From IMG/VR virus record IMGVR_UViG_3300043419_000572, positions 1 through 34,405 of that record: a stretch of DNA of 34,405 nucleotides; one strand, 5' to 3'. Position 1 is the stretch's first letter. The number at the start of each line of letters is the position of its first letter. The position numbers were made by a program, and so were the translations under genes. Under the pieces are notes generated by a model. That model saw nothing but the letters and a program-made list of their open reading frames with translations, searched no databases and was not told the origin of the DNA. Origin of the DNA: a virus. Below, in pieces: positions 1-8,086 of this stretch.

Positions 1-1436
1 CGGGCCGCAAACGGGTCGTTGGATTTGCCAAACGCGTTTTGAACGCCCTGGTTGAACAGGTCGGTGGCGGTGGACAACGCACGGTTGACGCGGGCGGTCT
101 GTTTGATCGCTGGCGCTGTCCAACTGGTTGTTCCGGAAATCTCGCCAGCAATGCCGCGGGCAGCGTCCGTACCGCCCAAGCCCGACGAATTGGCCAGCGA
201 TGCGGTTTGCAGCGCCATGTAATGGCCCAATTGGTTCAGGTTGGTGGCGTTGTCGCTGGTAAACGGCAAACCCGCGTAACCGCCGGTCAGCGCACCAATG
301 AAGTTGGCGCCCTTGCCGGTTATCACGTCGTCGGCCAGTTTAATGATCTGATTGTTGTTGAACGTCTGCAACGGCACTTGCTGGGCGGCGTTCATGCTGT
401 TAAGGCGAATCTCGTTGGCCGCTTGCGCGGTCTGTGGCGTTTCGCCTGGACGCAAACGGGCCACGGGCGTCGTGCCACCGGCGGGCGGCATTGGCTGGCC
501 TTGCACGTTTGGCTGGGCCATTGGGCCACCGACGCCAGGCATTTGGCCACCAGGGGCGCCAGGCATTGTCGAAACAGGGCGGGGCATTTGACCGCCAGGC
601 AGTTGGCCAGCGGTAGGGGTTTCGGCGGCAACACGCTGACCAAGGAATCGACCGTTGGCGTCCATGACGTTGACCACCGGTTGATTGTTTACGTCGTAAT
701 GGCTGAACACCTCGCGGCTGCCAGGCGGCAATTGCGCGGTGACCAAAGGCGTTTGGCCAACGGTAGTAGTCGGCGCTTCGCCAGCCACCGATGGGCGGGT
801 AGTGGTTGGAAACGTGGCCGCGCCGGTGCTTGCCGTGCCAGCCTGGGGGGCAAACAATTGTTGCTGCTGCGCTGGGCTTAACAACGTGTTGGCGCCAGCA
901 ATCGCCATCGACGGCAGTTGTGGGCCTGACGGAATGTCGTTCCAGGTAGTTTTGTATGCGTCAATCAAACGCTGCAAATCAACGTTGTCTGGATTTTCTT
1001 TTTTCAGCAAATCCATTTCGGCAAGATAAGCGGCTTTGTCTTGAATGCCAAGGCGACCAAGAATTGCAAACCGCTGGCCAATCATGGTGCGCTGTTCTTG
1101 CGTCAAGTTTTGTTTGGCTTGAATTGCGGTTGTTTGCGCGTTGCCCAAAGTGGTGAATTTGCTTATGTAATCGGCGCCGGTCAAAGGCGCAAGGTTTGGA
1201 ACGGCGGCGTTCATCTTGTCAATATCGATGCGGCCATTGGTTTGGAAATTTTCGGGGTTTTTCATAAACTCCGTCATCCGGTTGCGCTCTTGCTCTTTTT
1301 GCTGTTCAAGGGTTAACGCTATCTCACCCTGTTTGTATTGTTGAACGCCGCGGGCCATGTTGACCATTTCGCCCAGGCTCATACCTGGAACGGGCTTGAT
1401 GGTGTTGCCAATCGGTTGAACGCTTAAATCAGCCAT
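1..1436 (-). CDS. Ejection (DNA transfer) protein, gp20-like; N-terminal 478 residues
   Basis: The frame opens at the ATG at 1434-1436 and stays open to base 1 without a stop. The split codon CG|C is completed by base 34405, and the frame continues there for 31 more residues, giving about 510 residues (P22 gp20 is 471). The N-terminal third is helical and rich in Gln and Lys. Residues about 230-300 form a Pro/Gly/Met/Gln-rich linker with repeated GGQMPG-like segments, and the remainder is Ala/Asn-rich. It lies between a gp7-like gene and a gene fused to a peptidoglycan-hydrolase domain, the usual place of podoviral ejection proteins, so a role in DNA entry through the envelope is inferred from position and composition. 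No catalytic motif is visible. Confidence 0.75.
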   Translation of the reverse strand, partial: MADLSVQPIGNTIKPVPGMSLGEMVNMARGVQQYKQGEIALTLEQQKEQERNRMTEFMKNPENFQTNGRIDIDKMNAAVPNLAPLTGADYISKFTTLGNAQTTAIQAKQNLTQEQRTMIGQRFAILGRLGIQDKAAYLAEMDLLKKENPDNVDLQRLIDAYKTTWNDIPSGPQLPSMAIAGANTLLSPAQQQQLFAPQAGTASTGAATFPTTTRPSVAGEAPTTTVGQTPLVTAQLPPGSREVFSHYDVNNQPVVNVMDANGRFLGQRVAAETPTAGQLPGGQMPRPVSTMPGAPGGQMPGVGGPMAQPNVQGQPMPPAGGTTPVARLRPGETPQTAQAANEIRLNSMNAAQQVPLQTFNNNQIIKLADDVITGKGANFIGALTGGYAGLPFTSDNATNLNQLGHYMALQTASLANSSGLGGTDAARGIAGEISGTTSWTAPAIKQTARVNRALSTATDLFNQGVQNAFGKSNDPFAA

Positions 1437-1440
1437 GTTT

Positions 1441-2079
1441 TTATCCTTTCAGCAACGCATACATCATTGCGCTATTACCGGCATTTCCAAACGCATTTGC
1501 GTAGGCATTTGCAGCGCCAATTTGTCCAGCGCCCATCGCTGTGGCGCCACCAATTGCAGCTTGGCCAATGTTGCCAGCCGCGGTTGTTCCAGCAGTGTTA
1601 GTTTGCGTTTGCGCGTTCTGGCCAATGCCAGCAATGCCCGCCAGGGTGTTGTAAATGTTTTGGCGCTGCGCGATGACCTGGGGCATGGCCGTGCCAAGCG
1701 TGTAATCTGTTGCAAACTTTTGCGCGGCGCGATCCACGTTTGAACCAGGGCTGCCGACGTTTGCGTTTTGCCTTGCAGCGCCAACCCCTTGCTCAATCGC
1801 AAACTGGTAACCAGGCAATCCCAAAATTTCCTCACGGGAAACGGGCGCCGTCAGGCCAGGCAGCATTTCACCAATGCGGTTCAGGGCGCTATAACCCGCT
1901 TCACGATACGGCTTTTGCTGTTCGTTAATCAGATTAAACATTTCGCGCTGCTGGTCGGCAGCGTACGTGGTGGCTTCCATTTGGCCAGCGGCGGCGCTTT
2001 GCGCGGCCTTTGCTTGCCCCCTTGAACCCATGTACCCTAAAACGGCTGATCCACCTATTGCAACAGCAACCCATGTCAT
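1441..2079 (-). CDS. Ejection (DNA transfer) protein, gp7-like
   Basis: 212 residues, close to P22 gp7 (229). The N-terminus is a hydrophobic Gly/Ala stretch (residues 1-18), followed by a Gln-rich helical segment. A segment around residues 80-100 (LPGYQFAIEQG) is typical of virion proteins annotated as DNA transfer proteins. The C-terminal 70 residues are Gly/Ala-rich with alternating AAGNIGQAAIGGA-type sequence suited to membrane insertion. Its start overlaps the stop of the upstream cupin-like gene by 4 bp (ATGA). The likely role is release from the virion into the cell envelope during DNA injection; function is assigned from composition and gene order. Confidence 0.7.
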   Translation of the reverse strand: MTWVAVAIGGSAVLGYMGSRGQAKAAQSAAAGQMEATTYAADQQREMFNLINEQQKPYREAGYSALNRIGEMLPGLTAPVSREEILGLPGYQFAIEQGVGAARQNANVGSPGSNVDRAAQKFATDYTLGTAMPQVIAQRQNIYNTLAGIAGIGQNAQTQTNTAGTTAAGNIGQAAIGGATAMGAGQIGAANAYANAFGNAGNSAMMYALLKG

Positions 2080-2543
2080 AGTGATTCCCCTTCCAAGGCT
2101 TTCATTTGCCCGACAATTTGTTTAAGTTTGTTCGATGAATCAAACAGTGCGGCATCGTCAGATTCAATTAATTCCGCTTCAATTTCATCTAAGTCGGTTT
2201 TGTCAGTTCGGTGTATCGTGATGCCGATTGCATCAGTCACCGCCAGGGTCACCCGCTTTGTTCCAGGCTTGCTTTCAATTACATCGCCCGCTTGCAATTT
2301 TCGCATTCCAGCCTCAGTCCAGGCAATAATTTCACCTTTGGCGCACATAAAAAAATGCGGCTCTTTGTGAACCTTGCCAACAATCAACGTGCCAGCCGAA
2401 CGGTAAACACGGCGGCAATACATTCCAGGGCTGAAAAAATGCTCTGTTTTCAGTTCCGCTTGGGGCATTTTGACCATTTCGGCTTGCAGCCGGTCAATTT
2501 GCTCACGCGTTGGTGCATGGTCAAAAACGTCAAGTTCCATCAA
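2076..2543 (-). CDS. Cupin-like virion-associated protein
   Basis: 155 residues. Residues about 50-110 read as a small beta-barrel of cupin type: GTLIVGKVHKEPHFF, then a turn with AKGEIIAW, then LQAGDVIESKPGTKR, with His59 and His63 where metal-binding histidines would sit. The remaining metal ligands of a classic cupin are not obvious, so enzyme activity should not be assumed. The C-terminal 40 residues are acidic and helical. It overlaps both neighbours by 4 bp (ATGA) and sits between the gp10-like tail factor and the ejection genes, so it may be a structural or assembly component. Cupin-like proteins recur at this place in related podoviruses, but their role is not known to me. Confidence 0.6.
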   Translation of the reverse strand: MMELDVFDHAPTREQIDRLQAEMVKMPQAELKTEHFFSPGMYCRRVYRSAGTLIVGKVHKEPHFFMCAKGEIIAWTEAGMRKLQAGDVIESKPGTKRVTLAVTDAIGITIHRTDKTDLDEIEAELIESDDAALFDSSNKLKQIVGQMKALEGESL

Positions 2544-2779
2544 AATCTGCCCCCACCAATGCCGTTGATTGCAGTCAGTAATGTAAACGTACCAGCCGTT
2601 GGCGTCACGTTTCCAATGATGGTGTTGTTGATTTCGCCGCCGTTGATGATCTGGTAATTAACGGTCTGCGACACCAGTTGGGGGTTTTGCAGCCAAATGA
2701 TCCACTCACGCGATGGCCGTCCGGTCGCTTGCTCAATGAACGGCGACGTCGGAAACCGGATGTTGGTTTGGGTGGCCAT
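2540..2779 (-). CDS. Small tail-region protein of unknown function
   Basis: 79 residues, overlapping the next gene by 4 bp and sharing a base with the stop of the gp10-like gene upstream. The C-terminal half contains INNTIIGNVTPTAGTFT, a short repeat unit widespread in phage fibre and tail-tip proteins; a related unit (ITNSTIDSSVIGGNV) occurs at residues 50-64 of the 831-residue fibre protein encoded at 10572-13067. The N-terminal half (TSPFIEQATGRPSREWIIWLQN) looks like an attachment segment. In P22 this location, next to gp10, carries the tail-needle gene gp26, but this protein is far too short and lacks a trimeric coiled coil, so I do not call it a needle. Confidence 0.6.
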   Translation of the reverse strand: MATQTNIRFPTSPFIEQATGRPSREWIIWLQNPQLVSQTVNYQIINGGEINNTIIGNVTPTAGTFTLLTAINGIGGGRF

Positions 2780-4251
2780 CAGTTATCCCCCGCCGACGCC
2801 TTCAGGTTTGCGGACACGATGACAGCCTTCACGGGGTCGCTGACGGCCACTTCAAAGATGCGGTCACGCGCCCAGCCCAAACGGCGCCAAATAGCGCGGT
2901 TGGTGTAATTGCCCTGTCTGCCGATGCCGACCCAATGCTCATTCGACCAGGTAGAACCGCCGTCATTTGACCAGCGCAACATGGCCTGGGGGTTGTCACC
3001 CTGGCCGGTGGTCAGGCCAACACCAGGCTGGAATTGGATTTGGAATTCCTCGAAATACTGGCGCTGCAAATCGGTGGTGATGTGCGGGGCGCGACGCAAT
3101 CGACGGATCGGGCTGCCAGCGTCGGTGTACTGGTCAAAATCCAGGCTGTAAATCTTGCCGTTTTCCCAATCGCCCACCAGGTTTTTGTTGGCGAACGCGA
3201 TGCCGCAGTTGCCGCGGTGGCGGTGGTACGTGGCCGTTGGGCTGTCCCAATACAGCCATTTGTGCCACTGCTGCGTGGCCAGGTCATAAACCCAGGTCAG
3301 GTCGGCATTGGGGAACGTGATAACGTAAAACTCATGGCCTTCGACCTGGTAAGTCCAGGCGCGGGCGTCGGTCACGTCGATGCCCACCAGGCTGTTTTCC
3401 ACGGCATGGGTTGACAGGCGCTTGTATTCGTAGCCTTGCATGATGCCGATGGTGGCCGTGCCAAGGGTATCCCGTGCCAGAAACATGAACGTTTCAGCGT
3501 AACGGGCCACGGAAAACGCCGCGCCGCAACCGTTTTGCGACGATGTGCCGGACACGCGCTGGAACGGAAACGACAACAGGCCGGTGATCTGGCTGCCGAC
3601 GTCCACCCAAACTTCGGTGGTGACTTCGCCCAACAAGTAAACCTGGCGGTGGTCAACAATCAGCGACACCAAGTTGTCAGGCGATCCGTTCTTTGTGCCG
3701 AACCAGGCTTGCGTGGACAACGGCGAATCCAAGTCGGTTGCGCCGTAGTTTTGCGTGTTGGGCTGGTTGTACAGAATGTACCCGTCCACCACGTCGTTGA
3801 CGGTCGCGCCTTGCCAGGGGCCGTCGGTCGATGGCAGCGTGACAAACGTGTTTGTGGAAACCACGTAGTAATAACGGTTGGGGCCGTCCACGATGTACGC
3901 GGTCAGGCCGCCCGTGGTCATTTGGTTGTCGGTGATCGACACCGGCCCCACGTTGGTGGTCAGCGTTCCGACCTGGATGTAAGCCAGGCTGGTGTCAATC
4001 CGGTACACGCGGTTGCCGCACACGGCGATGGCATATTCCAGGCCCGACAGCGCCCGCATCCCGCGCACTTCCGCGGGAATGGGGAATGTGATTTCGGTCA
4101 CCAGGCCAGGGGTTGGGTACAGCGCAACGATGCCCCGTTCGCCTGGCTGTTTAGTCGGGTCGATTTCGGGGTAAAAATTGATGCACTCCTGGTCGTTCTG
4201 GTAAATCGACCTGGTGGTGTACGACGCACCGACAAAACCAAAATCAGGCAT
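2779..4251 (-). CDS. Packaged-DNA stabilisation protein / tail accessory factor, gp10-like
   Basis: 490 residues (P22 gp10 is 472). The N-terminus, FVGASYTTRSIYQNDQECIN followed by FYPEID, is the hallmark of the Phage_stabilise (P22 gp10) family, and the rest is predicted all-beta with many Trp, Tyr and Thr. In P22, gp10 forms a hexameric ring below gp4 that closes the portal channel and holds the tailspikes. Its start overlaps the stop of the gp4-like gene by one base (TAATG type), consistent with stoichiometric co-translation. The assignment rests on N-terminal motif, length and synteny with gp4. Confidence 0.9.
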   Translation of the reverse strand: MPDFGFVGASYTTRSIYQNDQECINFYPEIDPTKQPGERGIVALYPTPGLVTEITFPIPAEVRGMRALSGLEYAIAVCGNRVYRIDTSLAYIQVGTLTTNVGPVSITDNQMTTGGLTAYIVDGPNRYYYVVSTNTFVTLPSTDGPWQGATVNDVVDGYILYNQPNTQNYGATDLDSPLSTQAWFGTKNGSPDNLVSLIVDHRQVYLLGEVTTEVWVDVGSQITGLLSFPFQRVSGTSSQNGCGAAFSVARYAETFMFLARDTLGTATIGIMQGYEYKRLSTHAVENSLVGIDVTDARAWTYQVEGHEFYVITFPNADLTWVYDLATQQWHKWLYWDSPTATYHRHRGNCGIAFANKNLVGDWENGKIYSLDFDQYTDAGSPIRRLRRAPHITTDLQRQYFEEFQIQFQPGVGLTTGQGDNPQAMLRWSNDGGSTWSNEHWVGIGRQGNYTNRAIWRRLGWARDRIFEVAVSDPVKAVIVSANLKASAGDN

Positions 4252-5231
4252 CAGTTAAATCCCCCGTCAAGAATGAACGCGGCGTCCTTTGTTCGTCCGG
4301 TCATCAGCGAATCCGGATACCTGGACACTTGCGGCGGCTTCATGTTGGTGCGCTTGATCGTCGCTTTGGCCTGGGCAGCGTAAGCGGTGATCTGGCCCAC
4401 CTGGGTCTGGTTGACCTTGCCAAACATCGGCATCAGGCGTTCGGCCAAACACCAGCGCAACGCCATGTTGTAGCCCTGGGGGAATTGCAGCGTTCCGTAC
4501 AAGTCGCCAAACTCGCGGAAAATGGTTTGCGTGAACAGGTGCATTTCGCCCTGGGCGGGATTTGGCCAAACGTACACGATGCCCAATTGCTCCGACGGCT
4601 GGTAATAAACCGACTTTGGCCATGGGCCGTTCAACGACTTCAGGCCAATGGATTCGTATTCTTCCAGGCTCAAAATGCTAATCGGGTAATCCAGGCCACC
4701 GCCGTAGATGGGCGCACCATTGGATGTCGTATTGACGCGCACAAAGGCCGATTCGATGGTCAATGGGCGCTCATAGTAGGCATCAATCAATTGCGCCACC
4801 ACGGGCGTTGTATGGCCGCGGCTGACGGTATATGTGCCGCCTTCGTTGACGTTGCCGCCAGCGCCGGTGTTGAACGACACGATGGTCGTGCCAGGCAACA
4901 CGCCAGGGCCGGTTAGGGTCATGCCCATGGTGATGGCGCCCCTGGTCACGCCGTCCACCGGCACGGTCAGCGTTGTGCCGCTGATCGAACCGACAAACCT
5001 TGCCGACACATTACCGCCAGGGCCAAGCGTGTATTGAATCTGGTTTTGAACGCACGGGAAAATGATTTCGGTGCGGTAAAACACCATCATGTTTTCGTTT
5101 GACCATTGCGCGATCATGTCGTTCAGCATATCCAGCCCGTCCTGGGCTTCGTCTGCTGTCGGATTTTCGCCGCTGGCCAACGCGCCAATGTCTTTCATGG
5201 CGCGGGTGATGATGTCATATGGGGTAGTCAT
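4251..5231 (-). CDS. Head-completion tail accessory factor, gp4-like, with inserted beta domain
   Basis: 326 residues, against 166 for P22 gp4. The N-terminus (TPYDIITRAMKDIGALASGE, then LDMLNDMIAQWSNE) and C-terminal half (LRWCLAERLMPMFGK) match the P22_Tail-4 family, the first ring to bind the portal after packaging. Residues about 78-152 look like an inserted Thr/Gly-rich beta domain with the pattern SISGTTLTV ... GMTLTGPGVLPGTTIVSF ... GGTYTVS, a module seen in many unrelated phage surface proteins. Flanking sequence (YTLGPGGNV before, RPLTIESAFVRVN after) would join naturally without it. The insert probably projects from the neck; that is inference. The peptidoglycan-hydrolase activity of P22 gp4 cannot be judged here. 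Confidence 0.85.
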   Translation of the reverse strand: MTTPYDIITRAMKDIGALASGENPTADEAQDGLDMLNDMIAQWSNENMMVFYRTEIIFPCVQNQIQYTLGPGGNVSARFVGSISGTTLTVPVDGVTRGAITMGMTLTGPGVLPGTTIVSFNTGAGGNVNEGGTYTVSRGHTTPVVAQLIDAYYERPLTIESAFVRVNTTSNGAPIYGGGLDYPISILSLEEYESIGLKSLNGPWPKSVYYQPSEQLGIVYVWPNPAQGEMHLFTQTIFREFGDLYGTLQFPQGYNMALRWCLAERLMPMFGKVNQTQVGQITAYAAQAKATIKRTNMKPPQVSRYPDSLMTGRTKDAAFILDGGFN

Positions 5232-5243
5232 GTCAACCCCTTA

Positions 5244-5498
5244 TTAGCAATCATACGCATTTGCGTATTCTGGAATCGCTTTTATGTGTTTGTACGCCTG
5301 TGCAATTGGATTTTCTCCGTTTAAGTCATACACGCATGAGTAACTTTTTTCGGAAAAAAAAGGTTTTTCAAGGTTTTTGTAAGCACGTACAACAAATTGC
5401 ATTTCACTTTTTGTTGGAAGTTGCACCGCCTCAACGCGATTGTAAGCATCATCAACAGTTATGCCTTGAACCGTAACAATTGTTTTTCTGATAGCCAT
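5244..5498 (-). CDS. Small conserved phage protein, unknown function
   Basis: 84 residues, preceded by a clear ribosome binding site (GAAAGGA, 7-8 bases before the ATG). The sequence is mixed alpha/beta without a membrane segment: MAIRKTIVTVQGI at the start, then a helix with a QLPTKSEMQFVVRAYKN segment. It lies between the last receptor-binding protein and the gp4-like gene. I do not recognise a family with confidence. The position suggests a tail assembly helper or a small structural component, but nothing in the sequence proves it. Confidence 0.65.
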   Translation of the reverse strand: MAIRKTIVTVQGITVDDAYNRVEAVQLPTKSEMQFVVRAYKNLEKPFFSEKSYSCVYDLNGENPIAQAYKHIKAIPEYANAYDC

Positions 5499-5516
5499 CT
5501 TGATTTCCTTTCAAAA

Positions 5517-6683
5517 TTATTTTGCAACCCAACCAGTGTTTCCACTGCCAGATTCTTTGACGTACAGAGTAGTATTCGCGCTACCATTTGTTCTGGTGTA
5601 TATGGAACCGACGGGTGCGGTTATCACACCTTCTGGTGAATTTGAACCTGACGTAAAAATTGCAGAAGTCCCGTTGACAGAAAAATTCAAATCAGTACCA
5701 AGCGCAAAAGTTCTTACAGCAGCGCCAGCGCGGGATGACAACAACGAAAGAACTTCGGAAGAATCGTTGACAACCAATGTGTATCCCATTGCATTGTCAG
5801 CTTTGTTGATTTTGAATTGCTTGGCGTATGTCCCCGCAAACTCCATGTAGATTGGGTCAACAGCGCCAACAAATTTGGTGGGCGTTCCCGTAATCGACAT
5901 TCCCGTAATCATGCAGGATGTGGAATCGTTATACACCGCGCCAAGGGTGCAGTTCTCCGCATACAAGCTAAGAACGTTGATGTTGGTGCTGGTTCCACCA
6001 ATACCCAAGGCAGCGCCAGCATTTTGACCATCAAAGTTGATGATCTGCAACTGGTCGCAATGACGCATTTCCATGCCGTAGTTTCGACCGTTTGCCTTGA
6101 TGTTGATAAACGTGGATTGCGTTACACCTTTACCTGACGATCCAAGACAAATAATTCCGACCAATGGTGCTACCCAAGTGCCACCCTCACCATCAAAGTT
6201 AGCCATGATGTCTTCAAAGACGTTCCAGTAGCTTTCCTCGGCGATCTGAATGGCGTAACCGTAAAAACCGCGAACCCAAATGTTTGAATGGTTGCTGAAC
6301 CATTGCGAATTGAACAGCAAACCATTGTTGGCGGTTGTAGTGTTGTCACCTTCAATGTAGATGTTTCGCATAGACATTCTGCGAGAAATGCCCGAACCAC
6401 CAACTTGAACAGCATAGTCGCTTGTTGACAGCGCAGACCCGCCAGCCTTCAGCTTAACTTGCGGGAAATTTTCGCCAAGCACACTGCAAGTAAACGTCAA
6501 TTTGGAATTGAACAGATACGTGCCCGTTGGGAAATATAAAGTCTTGCCGCTTGCTGTGGCTGCGGTAATTGCTGCTTGAATTGCCGGGGCATCATTGGCA
6601 ACCCCATCACCAACAGCGCCATAGTCCAGCACGTTCAACAACGCGCCTTCAATCATGGCATAAGTTACTTTTGTCAGGCTCAT
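5517..6683 (-). CDS. Tailspike-type protein with pectate-lyase-like beta-helix
   Basis: 388 residues. Residues about 16-45 contain LNVLDYGAVGDGVANDAPAI, the signature start of the pectate lyase superfamily (Pectate_lyase_3) right-handed beta-helix, followed by repeated short beta rungs (LQIINFDGQNAG, INVLSLYAENCT) to about residue 300. The C-terminal 60 residues form a separate tip. The N-terminal attachment segment is only about 15 residues, much shorter than in the 720-residue tailspike, so it may dock on another fibre. It overlaps the upstream S74 fibre gene by 4 bp (ATGA). The expected role is binding or depolymerising a surface polysaccharide; the catalytic residues cannot be identified by eye. 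Confidence 0.8.
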   Translation of the reverse strand: MSLTKVTYAMIEGALLNVLDYGAVGDGVANDAPAIQAAITAATASGKTLYFPTGTYLFNSKLTFTCSVLGENFPQVKLKAGGSALSTSDYAVQVGGSGISRRMSMRNIYIEGDNTTTANNGLLFNSQWFSNHSNIWVRGFYGYAIQIAEESYWNVFEDIMANFDGEGGTWVAPLVGIICLGSSGKGVTQSTFINIKANGRNYGMEMRHCDQLQIINFDGQNAGAALGIGGTSTNINVLSLYAENCTLGAVYNDSTSCMITGMSITGTPTKFVGAVDPIYMEFAGTYAKQFKINKADNAMGYTLVVNDSSEVLSLLSSRAGAAVRTFALGTDLNFSVNGTSAIFTSGSNSPEGVITAPVGSIYTRTNGSANTTLYVKESGSGNTGWVAK

Positions 6684-8077
6684 GCTTTTTTCTCCAATTC
6701 CGCAACTCTGATTCTCAACGACTGAAGTTCGGCAACGATGTTGGCAATAAACTCTGCCGACCCATATTCCATTGCTTGATATTTGGGACTGCCGTCTTCG
6801 TCTGTTTCGTCTTTTTTACCAATCACACTTCCAGGGCTGATTTCTTGAACCTCATGCGCCAAGAAACCAACACCGGCACTTCCATCAGACTTCCACGACC
6901 ATGTTTTAGGCTTCAAAGCATCAATAAAAGCGCCGCTGTTTTGCAAAGGCTGCGGGTTGTCTTTTAAACGATAGTCCGATGATGTGTTGTATGCCGTTGC
7001 GGTGTTGCTTGATGTAATTGATCCAACCGCTGTACCAGCAGAATTTAGGAAAGCTGCTTGCGCTCCAGTTGTTGCACCGGCAGCTTGGTCATGTTTGCAA
7101 ATCAAAATGGCGCGGTCATTACCCGATGCGTTTTCAAGCCATACGGTGTTGTATGAACCATTTGTGTTTCTGGCCTGAATCCAGTAATTTCCTAGACTGG
7201 ATGTAAGACCTGAGCCGAATATAAGACCGCTTACACTTAAATTTGATGCGCCAGGATTGGTTGTATTGCCAACGGAAAAACCGCCTGCACCACTCCATCC
7301 ACCGCGCAACGATCCACCAGTAGAAAACCAAATTGGGCTGGATGTGTCTGCGGCAATTGTCAGTTGGTCAATGCTGTAAATGACGCCTTGCGTTCCAACA
7401 ATTCCAAGATAGTTGTAGCCCGATCCAGCACGAAACATTTGAATGTTCTTGCTGTTGGTCGTGTCATTTGCGCGGAACCCCACCGTTCCACTTGTGCCAA
7501 TTGCCGATTGCGGGACAACAAGCGACCCATCAAACGTCAATGCGCTGCCAGTGGTCAATGCACTGGTGCTCGTGGCGTACAAAATGCCATTGGTTGTAAA
7601 CGATGACAACCCTGTGCCGCCGCGGCTGGTTGCCAGTTGACCTGTCCAACCAAGTGTCAACGATGCAGCGTTCAGCAATGCGGTGCTGGCGTTGCCGCCC
7701 AGGGTCAGCGTGACGTTGGTGTCATCGGTCTTCGTAAGGGCTGCTGGCGCGTTCCATTGCGGCGCTGTACCAGACGATCCCAACCATCGGCCAGTTGCAC
7801 CAATGGCCAGTTTGGTCAGCGCCGTGCCGCTTGCGTAATACAGCAAGTCGCCAGCGGTATAGCTGGTTAGGCCCGTACCACCGGCAGTGGTCGGCGTAGT
7901 CTTCCAGGCAATGACCTGGACAGCGTTGGCATTGTCCTTGTAAAACAGTTTGCCATCAGTGATGTTAATGGCAAGTTCAGACCCCAACGTGCTGTTAGTC
8001 AGGTTGCCAGCAGCGGGGGCTTGTGCCGCTGTGCTGCTGCTGTAAATTAGGATTGGGGTGTAGCCTGTTTGTGCCAT
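6680..8077 (-). CDS. Tail fibre with C-terminal S74 intramolecular chaperone
   Basis: 465 residues. The N-terminal part has repeated GGTGLTSYTAG / GGTGLSSFTTN units typical of trimeric fibres. The last 100 residues are a peptidase_S74 chaperone: SSDYRLKDN begins at about 366, with Ser367-Asp368 and Lys372 in the expected self-cleavage positions, then WSWKSDGSAGVGFLAHEV, ending in a helix (IVAELQSLRIRVAELEKKA). In known S74 proteins this domain trims itself off after the fibre trimerises, so the mature fibre would be about 366 residues. It lies 9 bp after the 720-residue tailspike and overlaps the next gene by 4 bp. The receptor is unknown. Confidence 0.9.
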   Translation of the reverse strand: MAQTGYTPILIYSSSTAAQAPAAGNLTNSTLGSELAINITDGKLFYKDNANAVQVIAWKTTPTTAGGTGLTSYTAGDLLYYASGTALTKLAIGATGRWLGSSGTAPQWNAPAALTKTDDTNVTLTLGGNASTALLNAASLTLGWTGQLATSRGGTGLSSFTTNGILYATSTSALTTGSALTFDGSLVVPQSAIGTSGTVGFRANDTTNSKNIQMFRAGSGYNYLGIVGTQGVIYSIDQLTIAADTSSPIWFSTGGSLRGGWSGAGGFSVGNTTNPGASNLSVSGLIFGSGLTSSLGNYWIQARNTNGSYNTVWLENASGNDRAILICKHDQAAGATTGAQAAFLNSAGTAVGSITSSNTATAYNTSSDYRLKDNPQPLQNSGAFIDALKPKTWSWKSDGSAGVGFLAHEVQEISPGSVIGKKDETDEDGSPKYQAMEYGSAEFIANIVAELQSLRIRVAELEKKA

Positions 8078-8086
8078 GTGTACCCC

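Noticed and set aside
3436-4383. Plus-strand open frame of 315 codons
   Set aside because: Shadow of the gp10-like gene, which has family motifs and operon overlaps.
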